This document shows positions 5,305-13,803 of a DNA stretch of 48,031 nt, piece by piece (positions within the stretch are counted from its first letter, which is position 1; each line of letters begins with the position of its first letter). The stretch is taken from positions 1 through 48,031 of the forward strand of contig JAGVVY010000002.1 in assembly GCA_018304585.1 (NCBI GenBank), read 5' to 3'. The position numbers were made by a program, and so were the translations under genes. Source of the DNA: Candidatus Aenigmatarchaeota archaeon. GTDB lineage: Archaea; Aenigmatarchaeota; Aenigmatarchaeia; GW2011-AR5. The notes beneath the pieces are model-generated. The model did no database searches, was not told the DNA's origin, and saw only the letters and a program-made list of their open reading frames with translations.

Positions 5305-7512
5305 CAATTTCTCAGCCTGCGCCACTACGTGCCTTGTTTTGTCGATTGCGTCCGCGTTGACCGATATACTGGTGGTTCCCCACTGCACAAGCTTCTTCGC
5401 AAGGTCGGGATAATAGCTTGGAGCCTGGCCGCATATTGAGCATGTGATGCCTTTTTTCGCGCAGGCTTTTACAACCCTTTCAATGCACCAGAGCACGGCA
5501 GGATCAAGTTCGTTGAACCATCTTTCAGCCAGCATTGCCGAATCCCTGTCCACCCCCAGCGTAAGCTGCGTAAGGTCGTTGCTGCCTATCGAGACCCCGT
5601 CTATCCCTTCGCGTATAAAATCTTCGATCAATATGGCGGTCGACGGAACTTCCACCATTATCCAGAGCCTGAACTTCGGGCAGTCGTAGAGCCCTGAAGC
5701 CCTTATTATGCTCTTTATCTCCCTGAGTTCCCACGCGCTTCTGATGAAAGGAATCATCAGGCAGACGTTGTCAAGGCCTTCTTCGTATGCCTTCTTTATC
5801 GCGGCAAGCTCAAGCCTGAACTCCTGCGGTTCTACTATATACCGGGAAGCCCCCCTCCAGCCTATCATAGGATTGTTCTCCACGGGTTCCCTTTCCCCGC
5901 CCTCAAGATTGCCGTATTCGTTGGTCTTGAAGTCAAGCGAACGGTAGACCACGGGGCGCGGATGGAAAGCCCTGGCCACGCGCGCCACGCCTTCATATAT
6001 CTTTTCAACGAACTCGTTTTCCCTGCCTTCGGCTATGAGGAAGCCGGGATGCTTTCCCAGGTTGGCTGCGATGAACTCGGCTCTCATCAGGCCTATGCCG
6101 TCGCACGCGAGCTTTGAGTACTTTTCCGCGGCTTCGGGCTGGCCAAGATTGACGTATATTTTCGTCCTGGTAGGAGTGAAGTCGTATTTCTCCCCGCGCT
6201 TTTCTATCTTCACCGCCCCGGCGTAGACCCGCCCTGTATAGGCGTCGAGCGTAGCGGTTTGGTTTTCTTTCAGCGCGAGCGTCGCAGTGCCGGCTCCGAC
6301 AATGCACGGTATGCCAAGCTCTCTGGACACTATAGCAGCGTGGGACGTCATTCCGCCCTCGTCCGTCACTATTCCCGCGGCTATCTTCATCGCAGGCACA
6401 AAATCCGGCGACGTCATCTTCGCGACCAGTATGTCTCCGGGACTTATCCTGCCCATTTCCTTTGCGCTTGCAAGTATCCTGACCGTGCCGGTTGCCGCGC
6501 CCGGAGACGCAGGAAGCCCTTTGACCGCGTATTCGGTTTCTTCGGATACGGAACTTGCGCCTCCAGAACGGACCGCGGTGACGGGCCTTGCCTGCAAAAG
6601 GAAAATCGTGCCGTTCTCCATGGCCCATTCAAAGTCCTGCGGCCGGCCGTAATGCGATTCCAGCGTCAGCGCCATGCGCGCCAGCTCTTCCACGGATTTT
6701 TGCGGGAGGCAGAGAATGTCCTGCCTGCGCCCTTCTATCGCCGTTTCCTGAAGGCCGCCTGCGCTGTTCAAGGTTTTCATTCTTGTTTTGTTTCCGCTTC
6801 GCGTATCTATGATGTTCAGGGTTTTCTTGTCGATTATGTAAGTGTCAGGCGTCACCTCTCCCGAGACAACGGAATCTCCCTGGCCCCATGCGGCTTCGAT
6901 AACTATCCGATCCGTCTCGCCTGTCACCGGATTTACGGTAAACCCGACGCCTGCCTGCGAGGAATCAAGCTGCTTCTGCACGACTACCGACATAAGCACG
7001 TCGCGGTCGCTTATGCCTTTTGCCTTTCTGTAAGAAATCGCCCGGGCAGTAAACGCGGATGCCATGCATTTTTTGACGGCATCAAGCACATTTCTTTCTC
7101 CGCTGACGTTCAGCAGCGTGAGCTGCTGCCCCGCAAAGCTGGCGTCTTCAAGGTCCTCTGCAGTGGCAGAGCTTCTTACAGCAACAGGCAAATCGCGCCT
7201 CCCGTATTTTTCAGAAAGATCGCGATAGAATTCCGTTATTTCCTTTTCAATATGTTCAGGCATCTGCAATTCTTCTATTTGCCTGCGCACGGACGCCGAT
7301 GCTTCTTCGGCCCGTGATATGTCGCCGCCCTCTTCAAGGATGGAAAAGTAGTCCATGCCGTTTAGAAAATGCCTGTAGGCTTCGGTCGTGACGGCAAATC
7401 CGCGGGGCACGGGCATTCCGGCCCTGATGATTTCGCCAAGGTTGGCGGCCTTGCCGCCAACGGAAAGAATGTCGTTTTTGGAAATCTCGTCCAAGCCCTT
7501 TACAAATTTCAC
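5299..7512 (-). CDS. ppsA: phosphoenolpyruvate synthase
   Basis: Makes PEP from pyruvate and ATP (AMP and phosphate released) for gluconeogenesis. 737 aa, slightly short for the family. Order: N-terminal ATP-grasp domain (SVGGKAANLGE, AVRSSATAEDL, GFTVNPVTGE), a swivelling domain with phosphohistidine 391 in GGMTSHAAIVSRELGIP, and a PEP/pyruvate barrel ending in SICGQAPS with Cys 694. It starts at GTG 7512 preceded by a GGGGTGGT ribosome binding site. It is divergent from phosphomevalonate kinase and interrupts the isoprenoid genes. Its start overlaps nothing; its end overlaps mvk by 6 bases. Confidence 0.94.
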   Translation of the reverse strand: MKFVKGLDEISKNDILSVGGKAANLGEIIRAGMPVPRGFAVTTEAYRHFLNGMDYFSILEEGGDISRAEEASASVRRQIEELQMPEHIEKEITEFYRDLSEKYGRRDLPVAVRSSATAEDLEDASFAGQQLTLLNVSGERNVLDAVKKCMASAFTARAISYRKAKGISDRDVLMSVVVQKQLDSSQAGVGFTVNPVTGETDRIVIEAAWGQGDSVVSGEVTPDTYIIDKKTLNIIDTRSGNKTRMKTLNSAGGLQETAIEGRRQDILCLPQKSVEELARMALTLESHYGRPQDFEWAMENGTIFLLQARPVTAVRSGGASSVSEETEYAVKGLPASPGAATGTVRILASAKEMGRISPGDILVAKMTSPDFVPAMKIAAGIVTDEGGMTSHAAIVSRELGIPCIVGAGTATLALKENQTATLDAYTGRVYAGAVKIEKRGEKYDFTPTRTKIYVNLGQPEAAEKYSKLACDGIGLMRAEFIAANLGKHPGFLIAEGRENEFVEKIYEGVARVARAFHPRPVVYRSLDFKTNEYGNLEGGEREPVENNPMIGWRGASRYIVEPQEFRLELAAIKKAYEEGLDNVCLMIPFIRSAWELREIKSIIRASGLYDCPKFRLWIMVEVPSTAILIEDFIREGIDGVSIGSNDLTQLTLGVDRDSAMLAERWFNELDPAVLWCIERVVKACAKKGITCSICGQAPSYYPDLAKKLVQWGTTSISVNADAIDKTRHVVAQAEKLL

Positions 7513-7647
7513 GATACCACCCCCGCATTAAGGCGCAAGCAATTTTACGCCAGAATATTATATGCCCGACCGTTTAAATAGTTTCATACTTCTTCATACT
7601 TTTTCATCTGTTTCTATCTTAAAATATGCTGATGCAAAAGGCTACAC

Positions 7648-8721
7648 ATGACGCATGTCTCGGCGCCCGGCAAGTTAATGATGGCGGGCGAATGGTCGGT
7701 TCTTGAGCCCGGCAACCCCTGCATAGTTGCGGCAGTGGACAGGCGCGTTCACGCCGAAGTCCGAAAGAGCGCCGCGCTTACCGTGGAGTTGAAAGATTTC
7801 GGCATAAGGGCTTCGGGCTCCTTTGACGCCGGCAAAATCGCATGGGACTCGGACGACCCGAAACTTGCGTTTGCGAAATCAGCCGTCGAAACAGTGATAA
7901 AATACGCCGGAAGGCAGGAGCCTTTCCGGCTGATAACTTACGGTTCCGCCGACATGGAGGTGAAGGGGACAAAGCTCGGCTTCGGTTCGTCGTCTGCGGC
8001 GACCGTTGCTATGGTGGCTGCCATGTTGGGTTATTTTTCCGAGAAAGAAAAATTCGAGACTACGGTCTTCCGGCTTTCCGCCATAGCTAGTTATAACGCG
8101 CAGGGCAAGATGGGATCCTGCTTTGATATAGCGGCTGCAGTATACGGCGGGGTCATAACTTACGAACGGTTCGATCCCAGATGGCTCGAGGCAGAATTGC
8201 GCTCTTCGCAAATGCGTGACGTGGTGATAAAGAAATGGCCAGGGCTCAAAATCAAGCGTTTGGGCATCCCAAAAAATTTAAGGCTGCTCGTAGGTTACTC
8301 AGGCAATGCGGCTTCCACGGCTGAAATGATCCGGCGGATGAAAGAGTTCAAGCAGGGCGACCCTGAAAACTACGTAAGAATCATGGGCGAGATATCAATA
8401 ACGGTCCAGGACATGGTAAAGGTGTGGGAAGCTTCCGACGAGGCCGCCATAGTCTCGCTTGCCAACATGAACGAGAGCCTGCTGCGCGAACTCACAGGCC
8501 TTTCCGGCATAGGCATAGAAACAAAGGAGCTTATGCGCCTTTCCGGCCTGGCCGAGGACGAAGGCGCCGGAGGCAAGCTTTCCGGCGCAGGCGGCGGCGA
8601 CTGCGCAATAGCCGTCTGTTTCTCCGACGAAACGGCCCAACGGGTCAGGAAGGCATGGGAATCGAACGGTTTTCAGATAATGGATGTTGGCATAGACAAC
8701 GAAGGGATACGCGAAGAATAA
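7648..8721 (+). CDS. phosphomevalonate kinase
   Basis: Converts 5-phosphomevalonate to mevalonate diphosphate, the step between the neighbouring mevalonate kinase and decarboxylase. 357-aa GHMP kinase of the eukaryote/bacteria ERG8-MvaK2 group: SAPGKLMMAGEWSVLEPGNP (the EWSVL form is typical of this family), KLGFGSSSAATVAMVAA loop, SCFDIAAAVYGG, and GGKLSGAGGGDCAIAV. A TATA-like TTAAAATATG about 27 bases before the ATG suggests a leaderless transcript. Most archaea lack this enzyme and use modified pathways, so the call matters for the route assigned. Confidence 0.88.
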   Translation: MTHVSAPGKLMMAGEWSVLEPGNPCIVAAVDRRVHAEVRKSAALTVELKDFGIRASGSFDAGKIAWDSDDPKLAFAKSAVETVIKYAGRQEPFRLITYGSADMEVKGTKLGFGSSSAATVAMVAAMLGYFSEKEKFETTVFRLSAIASYNAQGKMGSCFDIAAAVYGGVITYERFDPRWLEAELRSSQMRDVVIKKWPGLKIKRLGIPKNLRLLVGYSGNAASTAEMIRRMKEFKQGDPENYVRIMGEISITVQDMVKVWEASDEAAIVSLANMNESLLRELTGLSGIGIETKELMRLSGLAEDEGAGGKLSGAGGGDCAIAVCFSDETAQRVRKAWESNGFQIMDVGIDNEGIREE

Positions 8722-8751
8722 GTTTTTATCATTTCACCCCAATGGGTTTGA

Positions 8752-9276
8752 ATGGAAAACGATGCCCTCATTCTTGTGGATGACAATGACAACGAGATCG
8801 GGAACGACAGCAAAACAAATTGCCATTACCGCGAACCGAAGCTTCATCGGGCATTTTCGGTTTTTATCTTCAATTCCAAAGGCGACATGCTCATAACCCG
8901 GCGAAGCGGGTCGAAAAAGACATGGCCGCTTCACTGGAGCAATGCGTGCTGCAGCCATCCGAGGAAGGGCGAAATCACGGACGCCGCTGCAGTGCGCAGG
9001 ACAAAGGAAGAGCTGGGCATAAGCTGCAGCCTGAAGTTTCTTTTCAAGTTCCAGTACGCCGCAAGATATAACGAGGAATGGGGCGAGAAAGAGCTCGACT
9101 GGGTTTATCTTGGCAGGCATGAAGGCCCGATCAACCCTGACCCCGGGGAGATATCCGGATGGAAATTCGTTTCAGTGCAGGAACTGAAGAACGACATGGA
9201 GAAAAGCCCCGGCAATTACACGCCGTGGTTCAAGCTTTGCGCCGAAAAAGTCATTGGGCGCATGGGAGGCATCTGA
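8752..9276 (+). CDS. idi: isopentenyl-diphosphate isomerase, type I
   Basis: Interconverts IPP and DMAPP. 174-aa Nudix-fold protein with the type I hallmarks: TWPLHWSNACCSHPRKGE carrying the catalytic Cys and metal His, the degenerate Nudix helix RTKEELGI, and WGEKELDWVY. It starts 30 bases after phosphomevalonate kinase, probably in one transcript. Many archaea use the unrelated flavin-dependent type II enzyme, so type I here agrees with the classical pathway set. Confidence 0.92.
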   Translation: MENDALILVDDNDNEIGNDSKTNCHYREPKLHRAFSVFIFNSKGDMLITRRSGSKKTWPLHWSNACCSHPRKGEITDAAAVRRTKEELGISCSLKFLFKFQYAARYNEEWGEKELDWVYLGRHEGPINPDPGEISGWKFVSVQELKNDMEKSPGNYTPWFKLCAEKVIGRMGGI

Positions 9277-9937
9277 ATGCAGGAAGATGTATTCTTCGGC
9301 AACGGCCGGGGCGAAAAAATGGCCGGCGTCGTCCATTATCCGAAGGAAACTTCCAAAGCCGTAATATTATGCCACGGCTTCAGAAGCTCGAAAGAAAACA
9401 AAGCCGCATGGGCCGAAAGGCTTTCCGATAATTTCGCAGTCCTGCGTTTTGATTTCAGCGGCCACGGCGAAAGCGGCGGCGACCTGAAGGACGTGACCCT
9501 GACGCGCCTCCTTGCCGACATGAATGCCGCAATAGATTTCATGATTGCCCGGGGCAAAGGGCATAGGTCTTGCCGGCCACAGCCTGGGAGGGTCGGTTTC
9601 GATCCTTGCTTCGCAGCGGGCGAAGGCAATATGCTCATTGGCGGGCGCAACGGACTTCGGCATGCGCAGCCTGAACAGGTTCGGACTGCTGCGCTTCGAC
9701 CAGGACGCAAAAAATCATGATTTTTACAAGGCGCTGAAAAAAAGCGGGACGCCCGCGCTTTTCGTGCACGGCGACCGCGACGAAGTCGTTCCGTTATGGC
9801 ATTCGGAAAAAGGCATGGAAGCCGCTGCGCCGGGCAGCAGGCTGGAAATAATAAGGGGAATGGAGCATTCTTACGGCGAGCATTATGACAAGATAATTTC
9901 GCTGAGCGAATCGTGGTTCAAAGAACGTTTAGGCTGA
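9277..9937 (+). pseudogene. alpha/beta hydrolase split by one frameshift
   Basis: Frame 1 from ATG 9277 gives the N-terminal half (oxyanion region ILCHGFRSSKEN, then RFDFSGHGESGGD). Frame 2 continues with the rest (GIGLAGHSLGGSVSILAS nucleophile elbow with Ser, HGDRDEVVP with the acid, MEHSYGEH with the His). Removing one G from the four-G run at 9551-9554 rejoins DFMIAR to GAKGIGLAGHSLGG, giving a complete triad hydrolase of about 219 aa of the serine aminopeptidase/YqiA-like sort. The ATG abuts the idi stop. A single extra base in a homopolymer could be real decay or a sequencing error. Confidence 0.85.
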
Positions 9938-10135
9938 AGCGGCGCGCCTTGTGATTATCTTTTTCATCGTGGTCACTTCGCCCGCCAGCTTGTTCATGGT
10001 TTCCTTGCTTATTTCTATCTTCAGTTCCTTGAGGGCAGCCTTGTTGGCTGTAAAATCAGGACCAAACTTTTCGCCGTGCTTCTCCATGAGAAGGTGCGCG
10101 GCCCTCTTTATGTCAGTAGTCTTTATGCTGCCCAT
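9929..10135 (-). CDS. rps17e: ribosomal protein S17e
   Basis: 68-aa small-subunit protein found only in Archaea and Eukarya. The sequence follows family layout: MGSIKTTDIKRAAHLLMEKH, then KFGPDFTANKAAL, then the IAG-like LAGEVTTMKK segment, with a slightly diverged C-terminus. I start at ATG 10135 rather than the upstream ATG at 10162, because MGSI matches the conserved MGxIR/K start. It is convergent with the hydrolase (9-base overlap) and divergent from nop5. Confidence 0.85.
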   Translation of the reverse strand: MGSIKTTDIKRAAHLLMEKHGEKFGPDFTANKAALKELKIEISKETMNKLAGEVTTMKKIITRRAASA

Positions 10136-10194
10136 GTAGTCACCTTCATAGATTTTTCGCAAAGGGTTAAATAGCTTGTGAAAGCGTAAATATC

Positions 10195-11136
10195 ATGAAA
10201 AAAGCGCTTTTATCCCGCGCGCCTGCGGGGATTTTCATATTTGACGAGGCCCAAACGCTCCTGGAAGCCCGCTTTTTCTCCAAAAATCCGGCTGAAGCGG
10301 CAGAAGAATACGAAAAGCCTGCAGGCGTCGCAGGCTATGAAACAAGGCAGGACGACGCCCCTGTAAGGGTGCTTGCCCGAAGAATATCGCTGGAGAAGGG
10401 CCGTTTTTCTTCGGATCGCGAGTATACGGAATTTATATCGGGCTTCGCTGCCGCGCTTTCTCTGAAAAAACTGGAAGGCTCCGTGGGGAAAGACAAGCTG
10501 CTTCAGCAGGGCATGAACGCCCTGCTTGAGCTGGAAGACATGGAAAGCATGCTGGGTACGCGATTGAAAGAATGGTTCACGCTTCATTATCCCGAAGAGC
10601 GTTCTCAGGGGAAAGAGCTTGGCAGGAAGGTCGCCGAGCACGGCAGGCGGGAAAATTTCCCGGGCTTTGTCGGGTCCACGGGAGTTGCAATGGACGCTAT
10701 TGACGAGGCCGCGGCAAGGAAATACGCATCGCTCTTTCTTGCAACTTGCGATTCGAGAAGGGATACAGAAGCTTATATCAGAAGCCTCGCCGAAAAAGTG
10801 ATGCCAACCACTTCCACTATAGTGAACCCCATGCTGGCGGCGCGGTTGCTCGCGCACGCAGGCTCGCTGGAGAAGCTTTCGAGAATGGCGGCATCCAGCA
10901 TCCAGCTGCTCGGCGCGGAAAAGGCGTTGTTCCGCCATATAAAGAACCATGGCAAGTCGCCAAAGTACGGCATAATATTCATGGATCCGAGGATACAGTC
11001 CGCCCCGCCGGAGGCAAGGGGGAAAGTCGCGCGCGCCATAGCTTCCAAGATAATGGTGGCCGTCAAGATAGACTTCTTTTCTCACAGAAAAGACGAGACT
11101 CTGGCAAAGCAGCTGGAAAAGGAGTTGGGAGCATGA
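10195..11136 (+). CDS. nop5: Nop5 (Nop56/58-like) C/D sRNP core protein
   Basis: Scaffold of archaeal box C/D ribonucleoproteins, bridging L7Ae-bound guide RNA and fibrillarin for rRNA 2'-O-methylation. 313 aa: diverged N-terminal domain (fibrillarin contact), coiled-coil centre, then the Nop domain with SSIQLLGAEKALFRHI and NHGKSPKYGIIF, and RGKVARAIASKI. It lacks the Lys-rich tail. The stop overlaps the HAD gene ATG and fibrillarin follows, so the operon supplies both partners. Confidence 0.93.
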   Translation: MKKALLSRAPAGIFIFDEAQTLLEARFFSKNPAEAAEEYEKPAGVAGYETRQDDAPVRVLARRISLEKGRFSSDREYTEFISGFAAALSLKKLEGSVGKDKLLQQGMNALLELEDMESMLGTRLKEWFTLHYPEERSQGKELGRKVAEHGRRENFPGFVGSTGVAMDAIDEAAARKYASLFLATCDSRRDTEAYIRSLAEKVMPTTSTIVNPMLAARLLAHAGSLEKLSRMAASSIQLLGAEKALFRHIKNHGKSPKYGIIFMDPRIQSAPPEARGKVARAIASKIMVAVKIDFFSHRKDETLAKQLEKELGA

Positions 11137-11828
11137 AAGCGGCGTTCTTTGACATGGACGGCGTTCTGAGCCGCGGGCATTACATGTTCAAGATATGGAG
11201 ATATTTCTACGGCCAGGGCTATATGTCGCGGGAGAACCTCAAATCATTGCTTTCTGTCGTTAATTCATATATACTAAGAAAGATAGATTACCGCGAGTTC
11301 ACGAAGAAAACCATAGAGATAGCGGCATTATGCGTTGCCGGCTGCGAAAGGGATCTGATAAAAAATTCGATAGACGATTTTCTGGAAAAGAAAGGCCTGT
11401 CGCTGTTCCCGTACAGCGTAGACCTTGTCAGGCTCTTCAAGAACAACGGGTACAGGACCATAATCATATCCGGTTCCACGGCAGAGCTTCTCGAGGCATA
11501 CAATAGGCGCATAGGCGCCGATGAAATACACGGCACGGTCTTTGAAACCAGGGACGGCATATTCACCGGCAAAGTTGACCTGAACATGTCGCTGAAAGAA
11601 TCGAAGCAGAGCGTCATGGATTCTCTCAAAGGCATGGACATGGAGAAATCTTTCGGCTTTGGCGACACGGATCAGGACGTAGCCATGCTCGAAAAAGTCG
11701 GGCATCCCGTGGCCCTTAATCCGACAAAGCCGCTCAAGAAGATCGCTGCTGTCCGCGACTGGACGATACTTACAAAGAAGGACGACGTCGTGACGCGGGT
11801 CGCGCAGATGATGGAGGGACATGCATGA
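11133..11828 (+). CDS. HAD-family phosphatase (SerB-like)
   Basis: 231 aa. HAD motif I FFDMDGVLS at residues 5-13 carries the nucleophile Asp; motif II IIISGST; motif III Lys within the region before GFGDTDQDVAML (motif IV with two Asp). The helical cap between motifs I and II and overall length suit subclass I, phosphoserine phosphatase-like. ATG 11133 overlaps the nop5 stop, and the 3' end overlaps the fibrillarin start by 4 bases, so it is translated within the C/D sRNP operon. The substrate is unknown; no link to RNA modification can be read from the protein itself. Confidence 0.88.
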   Translation: MKAAFFDMDGVLSRGHYMFKIWRYFYGQGYMSRENLKSLLSVVNSYILRKIDYREFTKKTIEIAALCVAGCERDLIKNSIDDFLEKKGLSLFPYSVDLVRLFKNNGYRTIIISGSTAELLEAYNRRIGADEIHGTVFETRDGIFTGKVDLNMSLKESKQSVMDSLKGMDMEKSFGFGDTDQDVAMLEKVGHPVALNPTKPLKKIAAVRDWTILTKKDDVVTRVAQMMEGHA

Positions 11829-12475
11829 ACGAAATATTTCCGGGGGTCTTCCGCGACGGGAAGAAACTGTACACAGTGAACGCCGCTCCGGGCAGGAAAG
11901 TTTACGGGGAAAAGCTGGTGAAAAAAGAGGTCGAATACAGGGAATGGGCGCCCGAGAGAAGCAAGCTCGGCGCTGCAATAGCGAACCGCATGAAAGTCAT
12001 GCCAATAGGCATTCAGAGCTCAGTTTTATATCTTGGCGCGTCCACGGGCACGACGGTTTCGCACGTCAGCGACATAGCGCGCAACGGCATCGTTTATGCC
12101 CTTGAATTCGCCGAGCGGGTGTTCAGGCCGCTGCTTGATTTGCAGAAAGTGAGGAAGAACATAGCGCCGCTGCTCGCGGACGCGCGCAAGCCCGAGACTT
12201 ACGGGTGGGTCGAGCTGTGCGACGTAGTTTTCGCGGACGTGGCCCAGCCGGACGAAACGGAAATAGCGATACGAAATGCGAAGACGTTCCTCAAGAAAGG
12301 CGGTTACATCATGGTTTCAATCAAGTCCCAGAGCATAGACGTGACGAAGAACCCGAAGGATGTATATCGGGAAGAGGCGGCGAAGCTTGAAAAAGCGGGG
12401 TTCTCAGTCGTGGAAACCGTCAACCTCGAGCCCTACGAAGACAAGCACGCGCTTATTGTAGCGAAGTATTTATGA
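11825..12475 (+). CDS. flpA: fibrillarin-like rRNA 2'-O-methyltransferase
   Basis: SAM-dependent 2'-O-methyltransferase guided by C/D RNAs. 216 aa: archaeal fibrillarin N-terminus (PGVFRDGKKLYT, YREWAPERSKLGAAI), SAM-binding YLGASTGTTVSHVSDI near residues 69-84, YALEFAERVFRPL, and the catalytic-region VFADVAQPDETEIA followed by FLKKGGYIMVSIKSQSID. It lies directly downstream of nop5 and the HAD gene with overlapping ends. Confidence 0.96.
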   Translation: MNEIFPGVFRDGKKLYTVNAAPGRKVYGEKLVKKEVEYREWAPERSKLGAAIANRMKVMPIGIQSSVLYLGASTGTTVSHVSDIARNGIVYALEFAERVFRPLLDLQKVRKNIAPLLADARKPETYGWVELCDVVFADVAQPDETEIAIRNAKTFLKKGGYIMVSIKSQSIDVTKNPKDVYREEAAKLEKAGFSVVETVNLEPYEDKHALIVAKYL

Positions 12476-12495
12476 TTTGAAACGCATAATCAACT

Positions 12496-13803
12496 ATGCG
12501 GCGCAAAGTAATAATCATGGGCGCAGCGGGCCGTGACTTTCACAATTTCAACGTATTCTTCCGCAATAACCGCGGATATGACGTTGTCGCTTTCACTGCG
12601 GCGCAGATTCCCGGAATCGCAGGAAGAAAATATCCGCCGTTGCTTGCCGGCCGCCTTTATCCTCGCGGCATACCCATATTCCCGGAAGAGAGGCTTGCGG
12701 ATCTGATCAGGCGGTTCCGTGCAGACGAAGTCGTCTTCGCCTATTCGGACGTTTCGCACGAAGAGGTCATGCACAAGGCGTCGCTTGCGATTGCAGGCGG
12801 CGCGGACTTCGTTCTTCTCGGGCCGAACTCCACGATGCTGCGTTCTGCAAAGCCGGTGATCAGCATCTGCGCCGTGCGCACGGGCTCCGGGAAAAGCCAG
12901 ACGACGAGAGCCGTAGCCAAAATCCTGCGTTCCCAAGGCAGGCGCGTTGCCGTGATGCGCCATCCCATGCCTTATGGCGACCTCGCGAAGCAGGCAATGC
13001 AGAGATTCTCGTCGTATGACGACCTGAAACGCGGGAATGCGACCATAGAGGAGAGGGAGGAATACGAGCCGCACATAGAAGCCGGGACGGTCGTTTATGC
13101 GGGCGTTGACTATGAAAAGATACTCCGCGCAGCCGAGAAAGAAGCCGATATAATTATATGGGACGGCGGCAACAACGATTTCTCCTTCATACGCCCGGAC
13201 TTCGGCATAGTGATGGCGGATCCTCATCGGGCCGGCCACGAAATGCAGTATCATCCGGGCGAGGCAAACCTGCGCATGGCTGACGTGATTATAATAAACA
13301 AGGTTGATTCTGCAAGGAAAGAAGACGTCGCGGCAGTGGAACGGAACGCAAAAGCCGTGAACCCGAAGGCGAAGATAATACTCGCGAAGTCCGGCGTTAC
13401 CATAGGCGATCCTTCTTCAGTGAACGGAAAAACCGTGCTCGTCGTGGGTGACGGCCCCACGCTTACGCACGGCGGCATGGCGTTCGGCGCAGGCAGCATA
13501 GCGGCGAAGAAATACGGCTGCCGCATCATTGACGGAAGAAAATACGCAAAAGGCTCGCTGAAAGAAGTATATGCAAAATATCCAAGCTTAACAGAACTTC
13601 CTGCGATGGGCTACGGCAAAAAGCAGACTGCAGAACTTCAGGCAACGATAAACGCCGTGCCTTGCGACGCCGTGTTGGACGCGTCGCCGGCCGACCTTTC
13701 GCGGCTCATGAAGATAAACAAGCCGGTCGTGCGCGTGAGATACGAGCTTGCAGGCGACGCGGTGCAAAAGCTGAAGGCCGCCCTCAGAAAAGCCGGGTTT
13801 TGA
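12496..13803 (+). CDS. cyclic 2,3-diphosphoglycerate synthetase-like P-loop NTPase
   Basis: 435 aa. N-terminal Rossmann segment (KVIIMGAAGRDFHNFNV), a P-loop CAVRTGSGKSQTTRAV near residues 127-142, then IIIWDGGNNDFSF and VIIINKVD, matching the archaeal and bacterial family annotated as cDPG synthetase or predicted GTPase. In methanogens the founding member makes the thermoprotectant cyclic diphosphoglycerate; in other organisms the role is unproven. It starts 20 bases after fibrillarin on the same strand and ends one base from the convergent DHH gene. Confidence 0.85.
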   Translation: MRRKVIIMGAAGRDFHNFNVFFRNNRGYDVVAFTAAQIPGIAGRKYPPLLAGRLYPRGIPIFPEERLADLIRRFRADEVVFAYSDVSHEEVMHKASLAIAGGADFVLLGPNSTMLRSAKPVISICAVRTGSGKSQTTRAVAKILRSQGRRVAVMRHPMPYGDLAKQAMQRFSSYDDLKRGNATIEEREEYEPHIEAGTVVYAGVDYEKILRAAEKEADIIIWDGGNNDFSFIRPDFGIVMADPHRAGHEMQYHPGEANLRMADVIIINKVDSARKEDVAAVERNAKAVNPKAKIILAKSGVTIGDPSSVNGKTVLVVGDGPTLTHGGMAFGAGSIAAKKYGCRIIDGRKYAKGSLKEVYAKYPSLTELPAMGYGKKQTAELQATINAVPCDAVLDASPADLSRLMKINKPVVRVRYELAGDAVQKLKAALRKAGF

